Assembly (NCBI GenBank): GCA_018873225.1
Contig: JAEILZ010000008.1
Location: forward strand, 2,790,001 to 2,854,000
Source: [Phialemoniopsis] sp. UDSM-2020
Taxonomy: Eukaryota > Ascomycota > Sordariomycetes > Thyridiales > Thyridiaceae
DNA length: 64,000 nucleotides
Reading direction: 5' to 3'
Within the stretch, counting starts at the first letter, position 1. Each line of letters starts with the position of its first letter. Below are positions 1-11,373 of the stretch, in pieces. The notes below the pieces were generated by a model. It was not told the origin of the DNA and did no database searches. It saw only the letters and a list, made by a program, of their open reading frames with translations. A program made the position numbers and the translations under genes.

Positions 1-330
1 CTACTTATCGCTTGCCTTCGCACCCTGCACATCGTACCAAAAATCCGGCCAGATAAATTGAACACACCCGAGGGCCGTGCCATCCAACAGATGCGCGAGA
101 ATGTCGTTCGTGCCCTTGGCCTCGGACTGCCGCCCACCGATGAAAAGTACGACCGGCCCTCCTTTAAGGATGTGAAAGCCTTTCTGTCCACCATGAGTCC
201 GTCCGACACCAACCCGCGTTTCATCTCATTAGACCGCTTCGCCCATCTCGACGAGCTACGCGACGTGAACACGCTCAGTCTCTCGGATGCCTTCTTCGAG
301 CTGGGCGCCAAATTTCCCCTTTCAAAGTAA
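1..330 (+). CDS. 3' end of an unidentified protein gene (partial)
   Basis: The frame is open from base 1 and ends at a TAA at 328-330, giving the last 109 residues of a protein whose start lies outside the window. The tail is rich in charged residues and ends in ELGAKFPLSK. I do not recognise the family and see no membrane segment, cysteine pattern or repeat. Codon use and GC content look like an ordinary fungal coding exon, and the frame stays open without stops, so this is probably the last exon of a real gene; whether an intron acceptor falls inside the first bases cannot be judged. Confidence 0.55.
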   Translation, partial: LLIACLRTLHIVPKIRPDKLNTPEGRAIQQMRENVVRALGLGLPPTDEKYDRPSFKDVKAFLSTMSPSDTNPRFISLDRFAHLDELRDVNTLSLSDAFFELGAKFPLSK

Positions 331-1111
331 CAGTATCCGTAGCAGGTTGCAGATATCATTTCAGTTCGGTTTAATACTATGTTGGCTCCAAAATTTGGGG
401 GCCGAAACAGGGTCCCTGACCACAACAGTAATTTTTCAGTACATCGTTTTCCAGGAAATCGGCCGACTCGGGGCGCCGTCACTCATGGGTCCCCCGTACC
501 CTTCCCAACAGGGATCTGCCGTCCACAATAATTGGAACCTCGAAATGCACAATGAATCAGCATTGTTAGAAGCATTTCTAGAACTACATGTAGTTATTCT
601 CTTGACTAAAGAGACCACCTTATCTGCTATGAGTCCTCAAACACCTGATTGGTCGGGTGTCCGCAAAACTTGTCTATTTCGTCCAATTCCAACACTCTCA
701 TCTAACATTGAAGAGGCTCTAAGGATTGTCGAAACAGCTATACGGATAGTGCGCTGCGAAACGCATGACGGTTGCGGCCGTTGGGTTTCATCAAAATCTC
801 ACTTGAGCAAGGGTTAAGGTTACGCAGCGATAGCGCGGGCATCCAGCCAAATTCGACGCGCTTTGTCGGCAAACACAGCCCGCTTCAGGCCTCGCCCCTG
901 TCGAAATGTGGATAGCTTCATCCAGAAATGGTCGTCCAAGACACAAATTAAGGCCTTAAAATCTCACTGACTTGAGCCCTGTCAGCAGTCTAATCTTCAG
1001 CTGGAGCCACTCTTCGGGCCCGACCGCCATGACTTTAAAGCGTTTGAGCCGCCCACATACACGCGACCCTTTCCTTTCTCACGATGTGCGAAACTGCATC
1101 ATGAATCGACA
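331..1111. other. Intergenic, nothing recognised
   Basis: About 780 bp between the partial gene and the DUF3176 gene. The open frames here are short and have no family resemblance. The last part should hold the promoter and 5' leader of the downstream gene; no clear TATA element was found. Confidence 0.5.
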
Positions 1112-2860
1112 ATGACGGAAGTGTTCGACAGTGAGAAGCGTTCCGCGTCTTGGTACCAGAAGATCGCCCGAGGCCGAGGGTGGAATCTCGAGGTCGCCAG
1201 CGCCGTCGTCAGCACCCTCTGCATGCTGGCCATCGTCATCGTGCTGGCCGAGCTGCAAGACACGCGACTCGCCGCCTGGACGCTCGCCGTACAGCCCAAC
1301 ACGGTCATTTCCGTCCTGTCGACTGCCGCCAAGGCCTTCTTCATCTTTCCTATCACCGAGAGTCTCGGCCAGCTGAAATGGCTGCACCTGACTGACCAGA
1401 AAGACGGGTAAGTTTTCGGGGAGATGTTGAGAGGTGGGAATTCGAGAGAACTGATTGTGCATCAGGTTGGACGACATCCAGGCCTACGATAATGCAAGTC
1501 GAGGGCCAGTGGGTGCGCTGAAATTCTTCTGGGCGGCTAAGGGCGCGTCCATTGTCTCGTACGTCTCCTGCCTGGTGACCATTCTGGCACTGGGCTTCGA
1601 ACCCTTCTCGCAGCAGCTCTTGGGCTTTCAGCAACGAGAGACGCGCAGCGCAGACGTCCAGTCATCGGTTCCATGCTCGACAACCTACGACTTTTTCAAT
1701 GAGGGACTTGGAGGGGCCAGTATGGGCGTCGGTATGTGTGGCACGAACCTCGCCGCGATCGTTGTGCTGGGCGAGCTGACAAGTCAACCACTCCCACAGT
1801 TTCCCAGAGGGATGCTCTATTGGCAGCCTCAGTCTTCAACGGCCTGTATGGCGTCGTCCAGCCCCCGCCATTTGTCTGCCCGGGCACCACCTGTGACTAC
1901 CCCGACTTTACGACGATGGGTGTCTGCAACCAGTGCAAGGACGTCACGGCTACCTCGACCAAGCGCCAGACAAGCCCCAAGAACAGCACCCGCGACGAAG
2001 TGTGGGAAATCGTCACGCCCGGTAACCTAAAGATCGTCGCCACCTCCAGCTACAGTTCCCGCTCGGGCTTCCAGCACACCATCCTCAACACCACCATCAC
2101 GGGCGTCACTCTGCCCTTTACCGCCGGCATTCTCAAGCTACCCGACGACGTCGGCACGTTCCAGTTCAACGGGCAGGGCAAGTACCTTGAGCAGATGCAG
2201 GTGTTTGAGTGCGCCGTCACCCTCTGCGCCCGCACCTTGAGCAACTACACCATGTCCAACGGCACGCTACACCAGGGCGCTCAAAACACCACGCAGCTCT
2301 TCCTGCAGGAGCCTCCCAAGGGCAGCGAGCCGGCGCCCAGGACGGAGCTGCAGACCTGGACCGGCGTCAATGCGACGGACCCAAGCAAGAATATGACCAT
2401 TGTCCTCAACATCAACGACAACCGCAACATGTACGCGTACATCCGCACGGCGCTCGATGTCGGCGGCAACGGGTGGTCCGGGTTCCAGAGCGCGCTGGCG
2501 GCGGCCCCGAGCATCCCGGAAGCCATGGACAAGATTGCGGCGGGCATGACGCACCGCATGATGTCCGGGCCCAACGCGACGGTCATGTACGGCGATGTGT
2601 ACAATGTCGAGACGTACATCACGGTCGAGTGGGGCTGGGTCTCTTTGCCCCTGGCTCTGACGGCCTTTGCCTGCGGGTCTTTGGTGGTAGTTATGCTTAT
2701 GACGCGCCAAGCGCGACAGATCAAGTGGAAGACGTCGCTGACGCCATTGCTGCTGACGGAGGATGCGTGCCCGCTCCTCGACGCGAGCGGCAAGCCCGAG
2801 TGGACGTCGATATCGCGTGAGATCAGGACGAGGACTATTGCCAAGCACTTGCCGGAGTAG
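1112..2860 (+). CDS. DUF3176-family membrane protein
   Basis: Three exons, 1112-1407, 1466-1731 and 1800-2860, joined by introns with GTAAGT and GTATGT donors, give about 540 residues. The start is the ATG at 1112. The N-terminus holds the DUF3176 signature: a membrane segment near residues 28-46, then W...VQPNTVISVLSTAAKA, a second hydrophobic stretch, the SLGQLKWLHL motif and, across the first splice, ASRGPVGALKFFW. A long central part with many N-glycosylation sequons (for example NYT, NTT, NAT, NMT) and paired cysteines (CPGTTCDYP, CNQC) looks extracellular. A C-terminal membrane helix follows ITVEWGWVSLPLAL. The family is common in filamentous ascomycetes and has no established biochemical function. 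Membrane topology is inferred from hydrophobicity by eye. Confidence 0.88.
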
Positions 2861-2938
2861 CGGTAGGGCTAGAGGTGTCAAGGCAGTTTAGAAGAACAAG
2901 TGCATAATCTAATGATATTTGGAGACCTCTTAGGAAGG

Positions 2939-3997
2939 CTAATGGCTCATGTCCCTAATCCATGAGTGTTCCCATTGCGGAAGGGACGAATCGGTCACAC
3001 GGCTACGAGGAATGTTGTTGTTCAGCGTGACTGAAGTGCTAGGGGGCAAGCGGAAATTCTCATGGTAGGTCATCGGAATCGCAGTATTCCTCGGCCATAT
3101 CCACTCGCAATCAGCCATGCACAGGGCGTTGCTCCTTTCTCTTAGCTGGCGGTCAATCTCCACCAGCTGGTCGTGCACTTTGCCATGGATCTCCCTCTCG
3201 ATAGCCCTGTATGCTCTGTCCGTGTATCGTAGGACGTTGAGAGCGAACGGCGAGATGATGTCCTCCTTGCCCCGGAGACTGTTGGACCAGAGCAGCTCCG
3301 GCATGTTCTTCCCTAGCTCTGCGGCCATCGCGTCGTGGAGACGAAGGTCTCCTGTTTCCTGCAGCACCATCTGGGCAATGGCCGGCAGGTGGTGGACATG
3401 ATGATGCTTGCCGTCGGCAAGAAGACTTGCGATATTCTCGCGTGCCAGTGTGGTTAGTTCGTCGACTTGGTACTAGTCGGCCAACGAGTTCACCAGGATA
3501 TGTTGGCGTAGCTCCTCGTTGATAATAACGCCTTGGTCGTTCGACCAACTCACATCCTCGCTACCAGGTTGAGGCGCCTTCTCCTCCTTCACGTCCTTCT
3601 CGTTCACATCCCTCTGCCTATTCTCATCCTGCTCATAGCCAGTGTTAGGCCGAAAGATATCGTACTTTCTTGTATACATGTACTGCACAAACTGTCCGAC
3701 CGTTCCGATCTCGAAGGCGTCCATGTTAATGATGTTGGTTCTGGATTCCTAGATGTACATCTAGTCAGCCCATCTCGTCTACACCCACCAACAATACTGC
3801 TGTCGCACCTCGAAAGCGCCTCCGAGGGCCGCCTCGATCACTGGGCAAGAATAGAGTCGGATACGGTGGACAGGAAATTCACGGCCGCGACAGGCGAGGA
3901 CAACGGCCCGACGCGCACTCGCCTCTATGACCTCGGGGAGGTTGAGGTGCTCATCTTTGGCTAGGAATTGGTCTTCTAGGACCCATTCTCCTTCCAT
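2939..3997 (-). pseudogene. BTB-family copy 1, interrupted by an in-frame stop
   Basis: Member of the BTB-like family repeated through this window. Exon 1 (3809-3997) runs from an ATG to GGAFE but is diverged: the usual FSDLTF core reads RRAVVLA, and the following donor is GTGCGA, weaker than in the other copies. Exon 2 begins at 3748 (ESRTNIINMDAFEI) and continues without a second intron through a charged linker into QHILVNSLAD. There a TAG codon (plus-strand 3473-3475) stands exactly where the paralogues have the first Tyr of DYY. The same frame then continues open to 2939 through the helical block and a longer C-terminal tail with two cysteines (CMADC), so one nonsense codon is the main lesion. 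It may be a young pseudogene; a sequencing error at that base would also explain it. Confidence 0.75.
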
Positions 3998-4377
3998 GAT
4001 GGGCGTTCTGAGGTGATGTGAGTCCGAGGATTGATCTTTGATGAGAGCAAGCAAACGGTTTTTTGAAAAGTTAGAGATGGAAGATGCGCAAAATATATGT
4101 GGCCACAAAGGAATTAATGCCCTTTCCAGCCATGGTTTCATCTCATCCACTCTCAGGGGACATTCCAACCTTAGTTGACAGCTCAAGCAGAGAGAAACAT
4201 GCTTCAATGTGCTCTTGAAACATGGATGAACATTATTTAGCGTGGGAAGCTGGGTGAGTCTAAGTCTAGCGGCGCATGTTATGGTACAAATTTCCCTCCC
4301 TCCGTATTTTGGTGCCCCTACACAACGGCATCCATAAAGCTAGTCCGAACGGTACGGGTCAATCTTCTCGGACATCC
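3998..4377. other. Intergenic, nothing recognised
   Basis: About 380 bp between the broken BTB copy and the stop codon of the transporter. It should contain the leader of the former and the 3' untranslated region of the latter. No further gene seen. Confidence 0.4.
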
Positions 4378-6655
4378 TCAGACTTTGACCTCCGCACCCT
4401 CGCGGGGTCGTCCGTCACCTGCCTTCGGCTCCATCTCGGACAGCTCCGCCGAGTCAGCAGCCTTCTCATCCTTCTTGCTGATCTTCTTCCAGCCCATGCC
4501 AAAGCCTGCGAACATGGCCACGGCGGCGAGCGCTGCGCAGATGTAGAACACTCGGTCGAGACTGTCCGAGTATGCCAGGATCACGCCTTCCAGGTCCTGG
4601 GGGCTGACGATCTGTCGGAACTGAGTAGCGCCAGCTGCGACGATCGTGGCGGGGTTAACGTTGGGCGCATGGTCGCTCAGGCCTGACCGAAGGCCGGTGT
4701 CAAAGATGACGTTGAAAAGAGCGAGGAAGATGGTCGGTCCGATGTACTGCGCCCAGACGATGAAGGCTGTGGCAATGGGTAGTTCGTCCGCCGTGGTGGC
4801 ATTTTGGATGGCGAGCAGGGGCTTGACAACGACGTCAGTGATTTTGGTCTGGACCGGTCGTCTGGAGAACATACCATCATAAATCCTGCACCGCGTCCAA
4901 AGCCAGTGATAATCATGTAGCCGACCCAGTGGCCAGTCGATGTGTCTGGCTTGAGCAGACCAAACAGGCCCGTTCCGACTGCCGCGAGAGCACCTGAAAA
5001 GATTGAGAATGGGGGGATCAGACCAATCCTGTTGACTATCGAGGCGGATTAGTAAAATTCATCTCGGAAGAGCGCCGGCCTCCCAAGCTTACCAAGTATG
5101 CCGCTGATGATCACTGCCAGAAGCTGAGGGAGGATCATTGCCAGCAAGTAGACTCCGCTGGTCAGGGCCGAGACACCTTTGACTGCTTGGAAGTACACTG
5201 GCATAAAGTACGCTGTGACCAACAAGGTTGACATGAGGAAGGTGTAGTTCAATCCGCTATTCAAAACCTCTTGGCGCTTGATGATCGGGAAGGGAAGCAG
5301 AGCATCGTCGCCCTTGTAGTAGTTCCAAATGAACCAGACGATGAAGTTGACCCCAGATCCGCAGAACAGACCAATGACGGTAGCCGAGTTCCAGGCAAAG
5401 TCGTGTCCTCCGTACTGCAATGCAAGGAGCAGCTGGATCACAGCAGGGGCAAAGATGACAAAGCCGACCAGGTCGAAGTGGCGATGAAGCTGGCGCAAGA
5501 CGACAATTGGCCTCTCCTTCGAGGTCTGTTCGGGGATGTGCATGAAGGCGAGAGGGATCGCGACCAGGCTGCCAAGGGGAAGGTTGATATAGAAGCCTGA
5601 GAACCCAGTTCTTAGCACCGACCCTGATAATTTGAGAGCAGGGGTTTCAAGGACTTACACCATCGCCATGTATAACCAGTAGTGAAAGCACCACCAATGA
5701 CAGGTCCAAGAGCTACACCCAGCTGGGAAACTAGAGTTTTCAGTCAGATGAGGAATGTGGCGGCGTAAATGAAGTTGTGACACTCACTGCCCATCATGAT
5801 TGCGGTTGGCACTGGGAAGGCTGTTAGTTGAAACCTTTCATGGTGATATTACAGAACCAAAATCAAAAACAAACGCAAATTGCAAGACGCAGAATTCACA
5901 AAACAGAACTCCAAAAGCAAAACCCAAAAAAGCAAAACTCGCAAAGCAATACTTCGAGAGCAGCTTACTGGGACGCTTCTCCAGAGGCAATGAAGCGGCG
6001 ATGAGCGAAATTGCACCATTAATCAAGCCAGAGGCACCGATACTAGCGATGGCTCGGCCGACAATGAGCATGGCGGAGGTCTGGGCAGCGCCACAGATAG
6101 CAGAGCCAATCTCGAAGACGGCAAAGAACGAGATGAAGGACCACTGTATCGATCAGCATGGTGTTGAGTTTTCCTCTTTCGGGAGACGTCGTACCTTGAG
6201 GCTGAAGCGCTGGTAAACCTTGCCAGTTAATGGCTGGAGGACCGCACTGTGTAAATCTGCATCAGTATTGCTCGATTGCATGCCTGAGTCTGTAAGCCTT
6301 ACCTTCCGAGCTGGTATGCACTGCCATACCAACCAAGATCCTTGATTTCGTCAGCTTCTGGGGCTTTCACTCCAGGGTGTCAATCTACTGACATGAAGAG
6401 AATGGAATTCGTCGGTGATTTTGGGGATAGCCTAATGTCGTCGTTAGCTTTTCCTTGAATGCGCGACCTTTGAGCTTGCAAACATACTGTAGAAACAATC
6501 GAGGTATCAAGCATGATGAGAAATGCTGCCAGGGTCAGACTGCCAAGCATCATGTACAGGCGAACACCAGTGACATAGTCGCCCTCGATGCTTCCCGAAG
6601 ATTCGGTCTTGTGGCCCTCGCGCTGGGTCGAATCGTTGGTGTTTGCCTCCGACAT
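4378..6655 (-). CDS. DHA2/TRI12-type major facilitator efflux transporter
   Basis: Ten exons spliced by frame continuity: 6488-6655, 6393-6431, 6303-6340, 6195-6246, 5969-6143, 5788-5820, 5659-5730, 5093-5596, 4875-5035 and 4378-4821, giving about 462 residues. After a hydrophilic N-terminus the protein shows the DHA2 hallmarks in order: LDTSIVST-AIPKITDEFHS, DLGWYGSAYQL, VGRAIASIGASGLINGA, the motif-C-like LGVALGPVIGGAFTTGYTWRW followed by CFYINLPLG, and LLLALQYGGHDFAW. The C-terminus ends in a helix and a charged tail. These proton-coupled pumps export small molecules or toxins at the plasma membrane; the substrate is unknown. It is divergently oriented to the Zn2Cys6 gene at 7469, 813 bp away. 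Some exons are only 33-39 bases, so individual junctions could be off, but the overall frame closes. Confidence 0.88.
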
Positions 6656-7468
6656 GATGTATCTAGAAAGAGGATAATGGGTGAAGGGCGTGCAACTGTT
6701 TACCGACTCTGTGTCGAGAGACGCACACTCCTTTGAGCGCTTTCAGGGGCGGTGCTCAGACTTGTTGACCTCTAAAGAAAGAATTCGAGGCTGTGGGAGA
6801 ACCTGGGAGAGGATGTTTTTTTTTTATTAGTGTTGGTGGTGTTTTGGAGAAATTCTGAAGCAGGTGCGCAATCAAAAAAGGGCGTGACACCTTCGGCAGG
6901 TGCGAGGGGAGGACAGGAAGAGGAAGAGAGAAGCCGAGTAGGTTTTTATCAGGCGTGTCACAACCTGATAGAAATCTGAATCCCGAGTGAACACTAGAAT
7001 TGATCGGCCTGCTTGATTTGTAATTTTCTTTACAGGGAAATATGTCCATACAATTTCTCTCTTGCAGTGCACAGAAATGTCTGTCTCAGTGCTTGCATCG
7101 TTTTGATGCGTGCAGTTTATGTGGTGTCAGGCAGGGTGCACTTACACCCCAAAGAGGACTCGGATACGGGATAACTCTGAATTCCGGTTCCGCCGCAAAA
7201 TCGCAATCGCCCGCCGCAATTCCGGCTCCTGTTCTCCACCAGTCTGACTCGCTGCCACACTACATTACGGCCAGAGTTCCCAGTCTTTTCGCGCTTAAGG
7301 CTATTTCCTGGCTTTGTCGACAGGATATGGGTGGTGATAATTGTCCGGTTCACACCTGTCGCCATCATCGACTGTAAGCATAAACCAGAGTTATGCCGCC
7401 GGCCCGCAGGACAAATCAACAAGATTGCCTTTCCACTAACGCGTCTTGCACCCTAATTCCAGCCGGAA
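6656..7468. promoter_or_regulatory. Shared divergent promoter region of transporter and regulator
   Basis: Some 813 bp between the start codons of the transporter and the Zn2Cys6 gene. At 7183-7225 there is a cluster of CGG/CCG triplets: CGG-TT-CCG at 7185-7192, CCGCCG at 7190-7195, CCGCCG again near 7211 and TCCGG near 7221. Zn2Cys6 proteins bind pairs of CGG triplets, so this is a candidate operator for auto-regulation or for control of the transporter. The link is an inference from sequence and position only. A poly-T run lies near 6819. Confidence 0.35.
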
Positions 7469-9511
7469 ATGAACCCAAGTCCGGATAGCTCATCCCTGTC
7501 GTCTCGGGCACACGGCAGCAAAGCTTGTATGAACTGCGCCCGAGTCAAATGCAAGTGTATCTTCCGCGCAGATGGTAGTGGATGCGAGAGGTAAGTAGCA
7601 GCTCGAGTCCATGCATCCCTCGGCAGACACTGACAATGATACAGATGCCATCGATTGAGCAAGCCATGCATACCTTCAGCTCCAGCGAAAAGGCGCGGGC
7701 CGAAGCGCGACGATGGATCGCGGACAGCGAGGCTCGAGAAGAAGCTTGATGATCTCGTCTCGCTCCTCAAGACCCAACACTCTTCGGTTAGCCCTGGTGG
7801 CGACGATGTTGGTGTCGTGGCATCTATCGACGACGATGTCAACGAGCAGACCGATACTTCTCCCACGCTGACCGACAATACGTCGGCGGTAAATCCAAAT
7901 GACACTTACCCTGATGAGCCTTCACCAGAAGAAGCCGGGAGCTGTCTTGAACTCTTCCGTAAAGAGATGATGGCGAGTTGTGTTCCAGTGTCCCCAGGCT
8001 TGAGCTGCTGCTAACACGTTCCACCAGCCACTGTGTCCATATCTCTACCTTGAACCCGATTTGTCTTCGGCAACTCTGCGACAGCAATACCCTTTCCTCT
8101 GGCTGAATATAATGAGCGTGTCCTCCAGGTCCGTAAAGGCCCGTAACTCTCTTGGAAAGGAGGTGAGGTCCACGATTGTCCAAAAGATCGTCGGGGATGG
8201 CGTCCGGAGCATGGATATGCTGCTCGGGGTGCTCACCTATCTCGCTTGGTAAGTGATGAAGGGATTGCCCGGGAGCAGATTGTGCTAACCTGTTCAAGGG
8301 TTCATCTCTTTCCCATGGACAAGAACTTCGCGTCCATGTCTTCTCAGATTGCCATTTCCCTAATATTCGACCTGGGCCTGCATATGGCGCCACCAGAACA
8401 GCCTTTCAAAGTTGGACGTCTGATCAAGGCGAAAGGGTTTGGCCCGTGCCAACCAAATGCAATTCGCAAAGAGCGGACCGATGAGGATCGACGAGCCGTC
8501 TTGGGTGCTTTCGTAACCACCTCCATGTAAGTATCTTCCGCGAGTGCTGACCTTGCCGTAACTGACTGAGCTCTGCAGGACATCGCACTCGTTCAGATCA
8601 GCTGATGGCCTGCGCTGGTCGCCCTATCTCGACGAATGTCTGAACCACCTCGCTACTCATAGTACTCTCCCCCAAGACGCCGACCTCGTCACCAAGGTGA
8701 AGATGCAGTTGATGATCAATCAAGTCCGCTATTCCTCTTGGAACAACGGAGGCGGGGAGATCCCAGTCACTTATGTCGATGCACTCCGCATGCAACTCGA
8801 AAACATGGCATCGCCAAGCAGCGGTATGAATGGGTTCCAAGGCAATCGTGAGTCTTGCGTACACTCTGTTGAGAAATTCAGAGCTAATGAAGTCTCGTAG
8901 AACCCCTGCTGCAGCTATACCACTTCACCCTCCTCATGGTCCACGAGCCCATCCTCTCCAAGCCCCCGTCGTCCAACAACGAGCCGGATCTAGCGCGCTT
9001 TCAGGTCTACCAGCGGTGCGCCGACTCCATCAAGGCCTGGCTCGACATGTTCTTCTCGGTGCCGCTCGCGGATCTGGCTTACCCGCCCTGCAGCACCTAC
9101 TGCCAGCTCTACTACGTCATGGGCTTTCTCTACCGCATATCCACGATCAGGGTGCCCGGCTGGAACCCGGACACGATCAAGCAGATGATCGACCTGATGC
9201 CTACCCTCGACAGGGTGATCCAGAACTTTGAACAAGCTAAGACGGAGGCGTGGCTGCGCTCGCCTAAAAGCGGCAACGACGATGTGTTTTGGTTCGGGAT
9301 CCAGAAATGTCTGGCGCTCAAGACGGTCTGGCAGTGCGAGATGGCGGGCCAGCAGCCGCCTGATGGAAGCGAGGGCGGTGATGGGCTGCCTCCGCCCGAG
9401 GAGGATGTGTTGATGAACCCTCCAGAGGGGAACTTCTCTTCGCTGTTTTCGATGGATTCGACTTTGTTCCCCCTGATGCCCGGCATCTTTGACGATATCA
9501 ATTGGCAATGA
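7469..9511 (+). CDS. Zn2Cys6 fungal transcription factor
   Basis: Six exons (7469-7590, 7645-7972, 8028-8248, 8299-8526, 8579-8847, 8901-9511) give about 592 residues. The N-terminal zinc cluster spans the first intron: C-MNC-ARVKCKC then CERCHRLSKPC, the classical six-cysteine binuclear cluster at residues 18-48, followed by a basic linker and a LEKKLDDLVSLLK coiled-coil segment at about 60-75. The middle contains the fungal-specific regulatory region (ISLIFDLGLH, an acidic/glycine loop, LLQLYHFTLLMVHEP). The C-terminus ends in a hydrophobic-acidic FDDINWQ. The second intron appears to use a GC donor (GCGAGT at 7973), the only choice that joins FRKEMM to PLCPYLYLEPDL in frame. A nuclear DNA-binding regulator; its position next to a divergent efflux pump suggests local control, not shown. 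Confidence 0.9.
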
Positions 9512-9818
9512 CCTCTGCCACATTCCCACGAGTAAATTATCACCTTCTCAGCGTCTACACCATCGTTGCCCTGGCCCAGCTTTCATCTGATCTTGCAACT
9601 ACTCAGGTCAGGTGTCATCAACCACTAATCCCATCTCGTCCTCCGGCTCGGCTCACCTGTCTCATCCCTTCTACCTCCCCAGGTCGTCAATCTCCTGCCA
9701 TCAATCGTTCTACGCTTCCCCTTGACGGTCAGGTGTCTGCTAAGAAAACAACTTCGCTCTTCTATGATCCTCCCTCAAACTTGTCATCGCCATCACCTTT
9801 GCCCGTCCAGATATCAAG
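9512..9818. other. Intergenic, leader of BTB copy 2
   Basis: About 300 bp, pyrimidine-rich towards the start codon at 9819 as is usual for fungal leaders. No separate gene seen. Confidence 0.4.
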
Positions 9819-10821
9819 ATGGATCGAATGAAGGTTTTCGAAGAGGCGCTGGCATCGGGCCAATTCAGCGACCTCACCCTCTCGTGCCGAGGTGAAGACT
9901 TCAAATGTCACAAAATCGTTGTGTGCATGCAGTCACCCGTCATCAGTGCAGTCGTCACCAGCGGGTGCAAGGTGAGCTACAGCTTACTTCACCTCGGTAT
10001 ACAGTCTGATAGCTAACGATGCTACTTCACTAGGAATCTGCGGTGAGCGTCGTTGAGATAGATGCATTTGAGATTGAGACGGTCAAGCGATTCGTGGAGT
10101 TTCTATACAAGGAGACGTATACTGGCTTCGCCCAAGCCTCTCAAGAGCTGACCGGAGAGGCTGAATCTGATGGAATAGCTGTGCCTCAGCCTGCTGAGGA
10201 CGATGATGGTAAGCTCGAAACGAAGCTGCATTGAGGCTGATCAAACCAAGCTAATTAAACGGCATTGCAGGCGAAGGAGTCGATGAGCCTAGCCCTGAAG
10301 AGCCCTCAGCACCGGAAGCCGATACTGCTCGCGATGAGCTGCTTCAGCATATCCACGTCAATGCCATGGCCGACTACTACGGGGTCAAGCCCCTGGTCGA
10401 TCTGGCCAACCAGAACATTCAGTCCCTACTCGAAGATAACAAAGAGCTTGTCGGTTATCTGCCTGTCGTTGCCGAAACCGCGATGAATAATTCGGGCGAC
10501 GAGCGCGTGCTCAACATCATCTCGCTGGCCATGGCAAAGAACATAACAGGTGTTTTGGAGTCGAACGCGCTCAAGGATCGGCACAAGGTCATAACGAGCT
10601 TCGGCTTGCAGGTTCTGCAAGACAGCACAGCCAAGTATGAGGCCGAGCTGAAGGAGCTTCGTGAAGAGCTGAAGCTGGCCCAGAGTGTGTCGTCGACTCC
10701 GGATGGCGGAAAACCTCGCAGTACGAAACGGACCCGTCAGCGACGAAGCTTGGCCAATGCTGAGGACGACGGTTTTCCGTACGATTCAGATTATCGACCG
10801 ACGCGCCGTCAGAAGAACTGA
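9819..10821 (+). CDS. BTB/POZ-like family protein, copy 2
   Basis: Three exons, 9819-9971, 10034-10208 and 10271-10821, encode about 292 residues. Exon 1 (51 codons) carries the BTB strand-helix core FSDLTLSCRGEDF.CHKIVVC.QSPVISA. After a phase-0 intron exon 2 begins ESAVSVVEIDAFEIETV and reaches FLYKETYTGF, then an acidic, Pro-rich linker. After a phase-1 intron exon 3 gives LLQHIHVNAMADYYGV, LVDLANQNI and the family's helical block with SGDERVLNIISLAMAKNI. The C-terminus is basic (RSTKRTRQRRS), a possible nuclear localisation signal not seen in the other copies. The BTB fold usually mediates dimerisation or Cullin-3 binding; the function of this fungal subfamily is unknown. Confidence 0.85.
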
Positions 10822-11373
10822 GCGTCGTGGCGTAGGAGATACAGCGCGGGCGTCAAATTCGTTACTTTACCTGCTCGCAGGACGAAACCTTAGACGTCAT
10901 CATGATACTTTGTGACGAGGCTGTCTTCTCAAGCTTTTTCGAACTAGATTATGCTTCTGACAGCACGACGAGTGCTGACGAACCAGTCTTTTTTCAATCT
11001 TGACTATTATTCTTAATGACTGATGTGATGGTTTGGGCAGATCTGTACGGGTATAGGTTTGCCTAGCTGCCTGGTAATACGTAAGGCGACTAAACATGGC
11101 AACCGTTAATTCAAAAAGCCCAGAAAAATTGCTAATTTCACAGGTTTGATTGTTCGTAGGCTGCTTGTCATCTCTTTGAGCGTGACAAAGATCGCCTTAG
11201 CTCCAACCTGGTAGACCTCTGCACCAATTCACTACCTGTTCAGATTTCTTCTAGGCTTCTCCTGCTCTCATCTCCCCGTGTGAGCGTTGTAAGATGCCAA
11301 CCTCTTCCCCTCCCAAAATCCTCCATCATCAACATCGTCACCCAGCATTCACTCTCCATCAAAAACCACCACG
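10822..11373. other. Intergenic, nothing recognised
   Basis: About 550 bp between two same-strand BTB copies. It contains the 3' region of copy 2 and a pyrimidine-rich leader before the ATG at 11374. No RNA gene or repeat seen. Confidence 0.4.

Noticed and set aside
2281..2881. Long minus-strand frames of about 200 residues opposite the DUF3176 gene
   Set aside because: They are Arg/Ala/Val-rich shadows of a GC-rich coding exon, with no family motifs.
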